The notes under the pieces were generated by a model. It did not search any database. It had not been told where the DNA came from and saw only the letters and a program-made list of their open reading frames with translations. 44,397 nt of DNA, taken from positions 1 through 44,397 of the forward strand of contig CALLAE010000160.1 in assembly GCA_938002665.1 (NCBI GenBank), read 5' to 3'. The stretch comes from an uncultured Saprospiraceae bacterium. GTDB taxonomy: Bacteria; Bacteroidota; Bacteroidia; Chitinophagales; Saprospiraceae. Shown in pieces: positions 1-7,622 of this stretch (positions within the stretch are counted from its first letter, which is position 1; each line of letters opens with the position of its first letter). The position numbers and the translations under genes were made by a program.

Positions 1-4
1 CACC

Positions 5-930
5 TTGTCTTGTCGACCTTGTGGAGACAAATTCAAAATACAGGATAAGAGTATATCCTAAGTACTTGAAGTTTTCTCCGTTACGCTATGCTTAAGTCGA
101 AAAGACAAATGGGATTTATGACAGAATAGCCGAGAAATCAGAGGCTGTTTTTTTCATGTTGATGCCGCCTTCTAAAACACCTTGTCTTGTCGACCTTGTG
201 AAGACAACTTCAAAATACAAGATTAGAGTATATACTAAGTACTTAAAGTTTTCTCCGTTACGCTATGCTTCAGTCGAAAGGACAAAAGGGATTGATGACA
301 GAATAGTCGAAAAGTTGGAGGCAGTTTTTTTGTTTCTCCATGCTGATGTTGATACATAAGTGCTTTTTTTCTAAGACTCTGTCTTGTCGACCTTGTGGAG
401 ACAACTTCAAAATACAGGATTAGAGTATATCCTAATTCCTTGAAGTTTTCTCCGTTACGCTATGCTTCAGTCGAAAGGACAAGAGGGATCGATGACAGAA
501 TAGTCTAGAAGTCGGAGACCGTTTTTTTCATGCTGATGACGCCTTCTAAAACCCCTTTGTCTTGTCGACCTTGTGGAGACAACTTCAAAATACAGGATAA
601 GAGTATGTCCTAATTCCTTGAAGTTTTCTCCGCTCCACTTTGTTACGGTCGAAAAGACAAAGAGCATACTGAACTTGAATAGGCAATTTTTATTCTCCAA
701 GTAGATACAATTCTTACTCTTCTAAAACCCCTTGTCTTGTCGACCTTGTGGAGACAACTTCAAAATACAAGATTAGAGTATGTCCTAATTCCTTGAAGTT
801 TTCTCCGCTCCACTTTGTTACGGTCGAAAAGACAAAGAGCATACTGAACTAAACAAGCTCTTTAAATTCTCCCTTTGCTCAGACCTCTGTCTTGTCGACC
901 CTGTGGAGACAACTTAAAAAATACAAGACA
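5..930. repeat. Tandem array of 104-bp imperfect palindromic elements
   Basis: Five copies of exactly 104 bp lie at 5-108, 182-285, 379-482, 557-660 and 732-835, with a left half-copy at 887-930. Each starts near TTGTCTTGTCGAC and ends near GTCGAAAAGACAA, which pair at 12 of 13 positions. Inside, GGAGACAACTTCAA pairs with TTGAAGTTTTCTCC, and AGGAT with ATCCT near the centre, so a copy could fold into a long interrupted hairpin. The spacers (73, 93, 74, 71 and 51 bp) are also partly alike, with a shared GATGACAGAATAG block in the early ones. The right arm exists in two versions: copies 1-3 carry CGTTACGCTATGCTTCA, copies 4-5 CGCTCCACTTTGTTACG. The short open frames across this block are by-products of the repeats. 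A MITE- or REP-like origin is inferred; no transposase is present. Confidence 0.88.
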
Positions 931-1060
931 AACGTTTAACACTTCTATTGTAATTTAGTAGTCATTAAACCTTATTAACGACTTTTCTCTAAAATATTGC
1001 TATTCATTCTAATGGATAAAGAGAAGATGACTATCTTTTGGTTCAATTAAATGAGAACCT

Positions 1061-3598
1061 ATGCCTAAATTTCCATTCTTAATTCTAGCAGTTATACTAA
1101 TATCGTGTAATCAGCTTCCTCCTCCCACAAAATCAATTCCCTCTAAAGCCAAACTTGCTGAAAAAATCTATCCCTACTACGAAAGAGAACTAGAGAAAGA
1201 GTTTCCCAATACAGAGCTCAGCATAGAAGGTTATCTCAGAGGGAAAAGACAAGTGCAAGAAGATATCAGATCAGAACTAACAAAATCTGCTAATGGATTT
1301 GACCAGCCATGGACGGTGCAAGGGCCAGGCAATATCGGTGCAAGAATAAATGCCCTCGCTGTCAATCCCGAAAATGAAAACATCATCTTCGTAGGCTACA
1401 GCGGAGGTGGCCTGTGGAGAACAGTTAATGGAGGCCAAACTTGGGAGTCTGTTTTTGATACAGAAATATTTAACTCTATCAGTGAGATTACCATTGATCC
1501 AGAGAGTACTAACACCATCTATATAGGCACTGGAGACCCCAATGTTCCTGGTAGAACCTTCATTGGAGATGGCATCTACAAAAGTAGTGACAATGGTGAT
1601 ACCTGGAGTCATCTTGGACTGACTGAGCAAAGAATTATTTCCAAGATCAGAATACATCCAGATAATTCTGAGATAATGTATGCGGGCAGTATGGGCCTAC
1701 CCTTTACAAAAAATGATAGCCGAGGTCTCTATCGCAGTATGAATGGTGGAGCAGATTGGGATAAGATTTTCTACTTAAGTGACAGCACTGGCGTCAGCGA
1801 TGTCCTTGTCAATCCTGAGAAACCTGAAATCATTAATGTGGCCACTTGGGATAGGGTAAGAAATGACTCAGTCAGTCTGGTAGATGGCAAAGGGTCAGGC
1901 ATTTTTGTATCTCAAAATTCCGGACAGACTTGGGATAGGGCCGTGGGCATCCCAGACACTATTTTATGCAGGACTGGACTAGCCTATTGCAAATCTCAGC
2001 CAGCCAATGTCTATGCCATTACAGTAGATACTTCGCATTATGTTTCCGCTATCTACAGGAGTCGTGATTATGGTGTCACCTTTTCTGAAATCAATACCAG
2101 CATGCTCAGAGATTACGGAGTAGGAGCGGGATTCGCTTGGTACTTTGGAAAAATAGAAGTGGACCCTAATAATCCAGACCACATCTACGTACTGGAAGTA
2201 GATCTATGGGAGACGTATGACAATGGAGAGACCTGGCTAGAGGCGACACCACCCTGGTGGACCTATGAAGTACATGCAGACAAACACGACTTACATATAA
2301 CTGACGAAGGACGACTTTACCTTGCTACAGATGGCGGTCTATACAGAGGTCAGTCGGGTAGTCCTGAATTTTGGGAAGACTTAGAAGATATTCCGACGAC
2401 TCAGTTCTATCGTGTAGGTTATAATCCACACAGACCTGACCTCTATTATGGCGGTGCGCAAGACAATGGCACCACGGCTGGGAATATTGATAATATATTA
2501 TGGTGGCCGAGGATATTGGGCGGAGATGGCTTTCAGCCAGTCTTTAATCCCATTGACCCTGACCACTGGTTTGCAGAAGTACAGAGAGGCTCTATACGTA
2601 TGACAACTAATGGAGGAGAGGATTTCACAAGAGCCACTGAGGGACTTAATGGAAACATGAATTGGGACATGCAATATATCATGAGTCCACATAATCACAA
2701 CACAATGTATACCGGTACAGATTCAGTTTATATTGCACTTAACTCATATGATCCTGTATGGACTCCCATATCTGGCAATTTGACAGAAGGTGGTTTTCCT
2801 ACATCGCTTAATGTGTCAATTACCTCTATTGATGAATCTATTATTAGACCAGGCTTAATTTACGTAGGGACTTCTAATGGCTTAATATATGTACAAGGAG
2901 CTGGAATCGACTGGAGAAAAATTTCTGATATTACAGAGTTACCTCTTCGTTACATAACCTCTGTGAAAGCAAGTCCATCATATGAAGGCACTGCATTTGT
3001 TACCATGTCGGGATACAGAGACAATGATTTTTCTCCAAGAGTTTTTCGTACGGATATTTTTGGTGAAGATTGGATTGATATATCTTCTAATTTGCCTGAC
3101 ATTGCAATAAACGACATCCTCATTATTCCCGATACAGATGATAGAATACTATTTGTTGCGACTGATGGAGGTATTTATGGCAGTGTAAATCGTGGTCAAG
3201 AATGGACTAGATTGGGCCTGGGCATGCCTAATATTGTTTGTTACGATATGGATTATAATGTCGCCAAGCAAGAACTCGTAGTCGCGACTTTTGGTCGATC
3301 TATAATGAGCTATCCTCTGGCCGAGCTGATCGAAGATGATGTCTCCACAAAAGATATCACAGAACAATCATTCAGCATATACCCCAATCCTACTTCAGAC
3401 TACTTGAACTTTGATTTTAGAAAAAACTCTGACCTAACTAATAATTTTAGTTATGAGATTATGAGTGCTGATGGACTCCTGCTACAATCTGGTACAGAAG
3501 AATCTCGAATAGCAGTGAGTGGTCTTGCCGCGGGAAGCTATATTATCACAGTAACCAAGGGATCAGAAAGGTACAGCCAGACTTTTGTAAAAGAATAG
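1061..3598 (+). CDS. BNR/sortilin-type beta-propeller protein with T9SS sorting domain
   Basis: An 845-residue surface or secreted protein. The N-terminus is hydrophobic and ends in LISC with Cys16, which looks like a lipoprotein signal. Residues about 90-750 are filled with Asp-box repeats of the form S/N-x-G-x-T-W: NGGQTWESVF, SDNGDTWSHLG, MNGGADWDKI, QNSGQTWDRA, YDNGETWLEA, NRGQEWTRLG. These are typical of BNR/sortilin-like (VPS10, exo-sialidase or xyloglucanase-like) propellers. Residues 769-845 form a type A T9SS sorting domain (SIYPNPTSDYLNF, ending SQTFVKE). No catalytic signature of a particular glycosidase is recognisable, so the ligand is unknown. The 130 bp upstream, after the palindrome array, contain no gene. 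Combining a lipobox with a T9SS domain is unusual, since T9SS cargo normally uses a standard signal peptide. Confidence 0.85.
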   Translation: MPKFPFLILAVILISCNQLPPPTKSIPSKAKLAEKIYPYYERELEKEFPNTELSIEGYLRGKRQVQEDIRSELTKSANGFDQPWTVQGPGNIGARINALAVNPENENIIFVGYSGGGLWRTVNGGQTWESVFDTEIFNSISEITIDPESTNTIYIGTGDPNVPGRTFIGDGIYKSSDNGDTWSHLGLTEQRIISKIRIHPDNSEIMYAGSMGLPFTKNDSRGLYRSMNGGADWDKIFYLSDSTGVSDVLVNPEKPEIINVATWDRVRNDSVSLVDGKGSGIFVSQNSGQTWDRAVGIPDTILCRTGLAYCKSQPANVYAITVDTSHYVSAIYRSRDYGVTFSEINTSMLRDYGVGAGFAWYFGKIEVDPNNPDHIYVLEVDLWETYDNGETWLEATPPWWTYEVHADKHDLHITDEGRLYLATDGGLYRGQSGSPEFWEDLEDIPTTQFYRVGYNPHRPDLYYGGAQDNGTTAGNIDNILWWPRILGGDGFQPVFNPIDPDHWFAEVQRGSIRMTTNGGEDFTRATEGLNGNMNWDMQYIMSPHNHNTMYTGTDSVYIALNSYDPVWTPISGNLTEGGFPTSLNVSITSIDESIIRPGLIYVGTSNGLIYVQGAGIDWRKISDITELPLRYITSVKASPSYEGTAFVTMSGYRDNDFSPRVFRTDIFGEDWIDISSNLPDIAINDILIIPDTDDRILFVATDGGIYGSVNRGQEWTRLGLGMPNIVCYDMDYNVAKQELVVATFGRSIMSYPLAELIEDDVSTKDITEQSFSIYPNPTSDYLNFDFRKNSDLTNNFSYEIMSADGLLLQSGTEESRIAVSGLAAGSYIITVTKGSERYSQTFVKE

Positions 3599-3627
3599 TC
3601 TAGATAGCATATCGTCAAAGACTAACC

Positions 3628-4767
3628 TTAAGAGCCTAACATCAGTGCTGCCAATTCCTCCCCTACCAGGCTTCCGATGGCTACCCCCATGCCGCCTAGC
3701 CTCACACCTGCATAGACGCGTGGCCCGAGCGCTTTCACTATAGGATCCTTGGATACGCCTATACCCATGATACCACTCCACCATTGTTCTATTTCTATAA
3801 CTCTACCAGGGAGTATCACTGTCTCCAGAAAATCTTTGAGCGCTGTCTGTATCTTCTCGGTCAATCCAAATTTCGCAGTCGTCTCTTCCTCTGCTGCCAT
3901 ATCTCTATAACCTCCTAACAGTACTCTATTACCGACGTTTCGGAAATAGACATACCCTTCATTGTAATGAAATGTACCTTTGAATGGGAGGCCTAATATC
4001 GGCTTAGTAATGAGTACTTGATTGCGGGCAGGTCGGACTTTGAGCTCAGGAAGGAGTTCTCTGGCAAAACCATTGGAGCAGAGCGCGACCTTAGCTGCTT
4101 TTATTTCGAAACCACCTTTCCCATATACATATACGCAAGAAGAACCTGCTTCATAACTAGTCACCTCTACACCATTTACAAGTACAACACCTAGTGCTCT
4201 TGCCTGAGTTTCTAAGGCGACCATCATCTTTCCCGTGTGGATTTGACCTTCTGCACTGTTCCATATTAGCTGGCGGACTCCTTGGAACTGAAAAGTGTTT
4301 AGCTTATCATCTGCTATGCGATACGTCTCCTGCCGTCCAGTGATGGCCGCTAACTTTTCATTGAAATATTCCAACTGCTCTTTACAAGTTTCATAGAGCT
4401 GCGCATCCTTAGCTTCGAACAACTCATAACCACCCCACTCCTTATACTCGAGCACTTCATCACCTACCCGCTCTCTTAATCGCTTTAGTCCGCTCCATCT
4501 TTTCTCTACCACAGCCAAGACTGCATCCTCTGATTCTTCCTTGAGATCTGCAATGAGTTCTGATAAACTACCGAAGCATGCAAAGCCAGCATTTCTAGTA
4601 CTAGCACCACTCGGCATACTGCCCCGCTCTAAGATTACTACTCTACTGGAGGGATGACTTTCTTTTAGCTGAATAGCAGTGCTGAGACCTACTATTCCAC
4701 TACCTATGATAAGATAATCTGCTTCTTGTAGATAAGTTTCGCTTTCCCAAAATGATGGCTTAATCAT
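3628..4767 (-). CDS. FAD-dependent oxidoreductase of the D-amino-acid oxidase (DAO) family
   Basis: A 379-residue, apparently cytoplasmic flavoprotein. The dinucleotide-binding motif is IIGSGIVGLS (GxGxxG at residues 22-27), followed by an acidic strand end (VVILERG) and the SGASTRNAGF segment that contacts FAD in glycine/sarcosine oxidase and PuuB-like enzymes. The C-terminus has WSGIMGIGVSKDPIV and GVRLGGMGVAIGSLVGEELA, the second FAD-contacting region of the DAO fold. Such enzymes oxidise the C-N bond of an amino acid or amine, but the substrate cannot be read from the sequence. It is convergent with the propeller gene, with 29 bp between the stop codons. Length is normal for the family and the reading frame is intact. 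Confidence 0.8.
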   Translation of the reverse strand: MIKPSFWESETYLQEADYLIIGSGIVGLSTAIQLKESHPSSRVVILERGSMPSGASTRNAGFACFGSLSELIADLKEESEDAVLAVVEKRWSGLKRLRERVGDEVLEYKEWGGYELFEAKDAQLYETCKEQLEYFNEKLAAITGRQETYRIADDKLNTFQFQGVRQLIWNSAEGQIHTGKMMVALETQARALGVVLVNGVEVTSYEAGSSCVYVYGKGGFEIKAAKVALCSNGFARELLPELKVRPARNQVLITKPILGLPFKGTFHYNEGYVYFRNVGNRVLLGGYRDMAAEEETTAKFGLTEKIQTALKDFLETVILPGRVIEIEQWWSGIMGIGVSKDPIVKALGPRVYAGVRLGGMGVAIGSLVGEELAALMLGS

Positions 4768-4928
4768 AGGTTATAAATATACTGAGTGAATTCTCAAAGA
4801 AGCTCAATTCTCAAATGATTAAGTTATTTTAGTATTAATTCGGACGACCTATACTAGACTCAGTTGTAGTAAGATTACAATATAAATCACCTTTCCATTA
4901 TCAGAACCTATTTACTCAAGCTATCCTA

Positions 4929-5100
4929 TCAATGCTTCACAATTTTTCCAACACCAAGAATAATAATACTCTGGTCTACTAATTCATAAAAGTAAATACC
5001 AGAATCAAAATCACTAAAGTCTAAAATCGTAGCTCCTACACCAACTTTATATAATTAGGCTTAGTTGTTTCATAGAGTTACTTTCGATCTTAGTAATACC
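4929..5100 (-). pseudogene. Relic of a T9SS C-terminal sorting domain
   Basis: Read on the minus strand, the segment ending at a stop at 4929-4931 gives ATILDFSDFDSGIYFYELVD and then ends GVGKIVKH, the typical last strands of a T9SS type A sorting domain. About 50 bp upstream, in another frame, GITKIESNSMKQLSLII resembles the preceding strand of the same domain. A stop and a frameshift separate the two, so only a broken 3' end of a former surface-protein gene remains. The rest of the 486-bp gap (4768-4928 and 5101-5253) contains no recognisable gene; the stretch next to 5254 presumably holds the promoter of the following gene, but no clear motif is visible. Confidence 0.6.
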
Positions 5101-5253
5101 GATGGACTATTTCTAAAGTTAACTTAATCCATCAACAATAGAAATTACACCAACTATCCTCAGACGTCAGCTTTGTTAGCAGAAATATAGGGAAGTAGAT
5201 ACAGCGGATATCACCTAAAGTGACTATCATTACCACTCACAATAATAAGTCCT

Positions 5254-6540
5254 ATGAAAACTATTGCACTTTTTGTTCTGCTCTTGGGATGCACCTTAGC
5301 TTACTCTCAGAGTCTGCCTATAGATTTTGAAAGTCTGACAACTCAGGACTTTGTGGATTTTGATGGTGGCGTAGCTTCTGTTATTGCTAATCCCCATATG
5401 AATGGAAGCAATACTAGTGAGAACGTAGCTCAGATAGTCAGATCAGATGGAGCCATATGGGCAGGCAGTAAAATATTCTTATCTGAAAACTTAGACTTTA
5501 CTACCGATAATATATTGAGTATGAAAGTCTATACCACTGCTCCTGTAGGTACAGTCGTCAAATTAAAACTAGAAGGAGATGCTAACACGGAACGTGATGT
5601 TACGACAACAGTATCTGGAGAATGGGAAACTTTGAGTTGGGATTTCACAGGAGAGCCACGCTTGTATAATACTTTGGTATTTATGTTTGACTTTGGGCAG
5701 GTGGGTGATGGTAGTGAAACATCTACTTTCCTCTTTGATGATATAGAACAGCTATATGGTGGGAAGCAAATAGACTGGCCCGTTACTTTTGAAGATGAGG
5801 AGGTTAATTATACAACGACTGATTTTGGCGGCAATATTTCCGCGCTGGTTGCGGACCCCGAAAATCCGACTAACACTGTCGTACAAGTGATCAAGACTAA
5901 TGAAGCCGCTACCTGGTCTGGTACAACTATAGGCACTCCCGCTGGCTTTGCTACACCTCTGCCTTTGTCTCTGACGGAAGCCAGAATGACAGTACGCGTC
6001 TGGTCACCTGAGAGCGGCACGCCTATAAGACTGAAAGTAGAAGACTCTAATGATCCCACCCACACCTGCGAGACAGAAACCAATACGACTGTGGGAGGAG
6101 AGTGGGAAGTAATAGAATTTGATTTTCTTAATCAGGCACCTGGAACAGAGCTACTTTCTATAGGCGTAGAGCGCGGGTGGATTTTTAATATGGCTTCCAT
6201 CTTTATGGACTTTGGAACAGAAGGTGCGGCCGTAGGAGCTAAGACTTATTACTTTGACGAAGTACGCTTTGGAAATCAAGTCTTGGGTACTAGTCAGATA
6301 TATGGGCATGAACTCAATGTCTTTCCTAATCCCAGCCTTAATAGCTGGACAATTACCAATTCAGCGGACGATATCATAGAAAAGATAGCAATCTATAAGC
6401 CTGATGGACAAATCGTACTAAGCAAGAATCCCCGTTCTAGTAAAGTAGTTATCCCCGCAAGAGACCTAGTTCCCGGGCTATACTTCGCTAAAATCTGGCT
6501 AGCTGGTAAGATAGCTTTTCAGCAGCTGGTGAGGATGTAG
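5254..6540 (+). CDS. Secreted protein with two carbohydrate-binding-like domains and T9SS sorting domain
   Basis: A 428-residue protein with a clear signal peptide (MKTIALFVLLLGCTLAYSQ, likely cleaved after YSQ). Two related beta-sandwich domains follow, at about 22-168 and 173-340. Both begin with a DFE/TFEDEE-type strand, share a GGxxxxVxxNP/DP pattern and a GEWE-(T/V)-hydrophobic-(S/E)-W/F-DF motif, and end in FLFDDI or YYFDEV; these features suit galactose-binding-like or CBM-like modules. Residues about 352-428 are a T9SS type A sorting domain (LNVFPNPSLNSW, ending FQQLVRM). There is no catalytic domain, so a binding or adhesion role is inferred. The exact CBM family is not recognised. 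Confidence 0.8.
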   Translation: MKTIALFVLLLGCTLAYSQSLPIDFESLTTQDFVDFDGGVASVIANPHMNGSNTSENVAQIVRSDGAIWAGSKIFLSENLDFTTDNILSMKVYTTAPVGTVVKLKLEGDANTERDVTTTVSGEWETLSWDFTGEPRLYNTLVFMFDFGQVGDGSETSTFLFDDIEQLYGGKQIDWPVTFEDEEVNYTTTDFGGNISALVADPENPTNTVVQVIKTNEAATWSGTTIGTPAGFATPLPLSLTEARMTVRVWSPESGTPIRLKVEDSNDPTHTCETETNTTVGGEWEVIEFDFLNQAPGTELLSIGVERGWIFNMASIFMDFGTEGAAVGAKTYYFDEVRFGNQVLGTSQIYGHELNVFPNPSLNSWTITNSADDIIEKIAIYKPDGQIVLSKNPRSSKVVIPARDLVPGLYFAKIWLAGKIAFQQLVRM

Positions 6541-7029
6541 CTTAGTTATATACCTTGAAAGGTCAACGTTTAATCCCACTTCAAGGTGTACAAATAAGAC
6601 TCCTACTAAATAAATGTCTTCCTTGATAAGCTGCAATCGAATATGTAGTTAGGTAAGTGGTCAACCGACTATAATAGGCGTCCTTAACGTACCATTACTC
6701 TCTAAAAAGGCTACTAGGTAGTCTCTCAACATACCAAAAAGAGATTAAAATCGCTGTATTTGCTTAAATACAGGGCATACTTCAATGAGTCTAGTCTAAA
6801 TATTGAAATTTTATTATACACGTATCTCGTTGTCTAACAGTTACTTACACATTTGAAGACTTTCTTGCAAATGTTAAAATTGGGCTGTAGGTAGGGGTCA
6901 CAGGCGTATATAGCCAAAGTTGGTACAAAACTTGGTACGTAACATATGTAAAAATATCCTAATGTGTTATTTGCAGGATATAGACTAACTAATTAACAAC
7001 CACTAGTCAACTGACTAAAAATTAATACA
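6541..7029. other. Intergenic region, no gene recognised
   Basis: This 489-bp AT-rich gap shows no convincing reading frame and no recognisable relic on either strand. It contains a perfect 8-bp-stem hairpin at 6754-6773 (listed separately) and two copies of TTGGTAC at 6920-6926 and 6932-6938, 12 bp apart. The promoter of the downstream two-gene unit should lie near 6930-7025, but no exact TAnnTTTG element was found. Confidence 0.5.
6754..6773. repeat. Perfect short hairpin / operator-like inverted repeat
   Basis: CTGTATTT and AAATACAG form a perfect 8-bp inverted repeat around the 4-nt loop GCTT. No T-run follows on either side, so it is not a canonical intrinsic terminator. A protein-binding site or a structured RNA remnant are both possible. 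Confidence 0.45.
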
Positions 7030-7572
7030 ATGAGAACATTTTATTTACTAGCCTTACTAGCTTGGATTATCGGCGGATCATTTTGGTCTAAAAGTACTTT
7101 TTGCGGTACTAAAAAAGCGAAGAAGCCTTCTGCTACGGTCGCAACTGGTGCTGCTAGTGCCGCTGCCACAACAACAGGCGAATGTGACAGATCTCTAATT
7201 ATGTCTAATGGAGATTTCACAGCATCCAATAGCTCAAACTTCTTGTTTTCGTCAAGCAGTACAAAATTCAGAACACCTAATGATGAATTTGCAGCAGTTC
7301 TATCAGAAATAGCTACTTACTTATCTGAAAACGAAGATAAGACCTTGCTTCTGGAGGGCATGTACTTTGAGGCAGAAGACAATAATACTTCGTCAGAAAA
7401 TTTGGGCCTAGCTAGAGCAGCTGTACTGAAGACCTACTTAGAAAAAGAATATGACATAGCAAGCGATCAGCTACTAGAAGGATCTAAGCTGACTGATAAT
7501 ATCAAATGCTATTACAATAAAGATTCAAAAACAATAACCAAAGGGGCAATTGCAACTTTCGGTGTAAAGTAA
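7030..7572 (+). CDS. Small OmpA-like envelope protein (divergent)
   Basis: A 180-residue protein with an N-terminal hydrophobic segment (residues 4-19, YLLALLAWIIGGSFW), then a Cys, basic residues and an Ala/Thr/Ser-rich linker to about residue 50. Residues about 65-165 follow the OmpA C-terminal domain pattern: an LFSSSSTKF strand, FAAVLSEIATYLSEN helix, TLLLEG strand, then LGLARAAVLKTYLEKEYDI matching the conserved N..L(S)..RA..V..YL helix. The usual G-H-T-D stretch that supplies the peptidoglycan-contacting Asp reads GMYFEAE, so binding to peptidoglycan may be altered or lost. It lies 50 bp upstream of the repeat/HhH protein on the same strand, suggesting one transcript ending at the terminator near 9000. 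Confidence 0.7.
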   Translation: MRTFYLLALLAWIIGGSFWSKSTFCGTKKAKKPSATVATGAASAAATTTGECDRSLIMSNGDFTASNSSNFLFSSSSTKFRTPNDEFAAVLSEIATYLSENEDKTLLLEGMYFEAEDNNTSSENLGLARAAVLKTYLEKEYDIASDQLLEGSKLTDNIKCYYNKDSKTITKGAIATFGVK

Positions 7573-7622
7573 TTCCACTTTACTTACAACCACTATCATT
7601 AATAAAACTAAAACAAAATAAA

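Noticed and set aside
156..700. Short open frames within the palindrome array
   Set aside because: They run across the repeat units, differ only by repeat variation and have no start-site support or domain; they are by-products of the repeats.
1031..1050. A TAnnTTTG-type promoter before the propeller gene
   Set aside because: The sequence TATCTTTTG has one extra base compared with the consensus and no matching upstream box.
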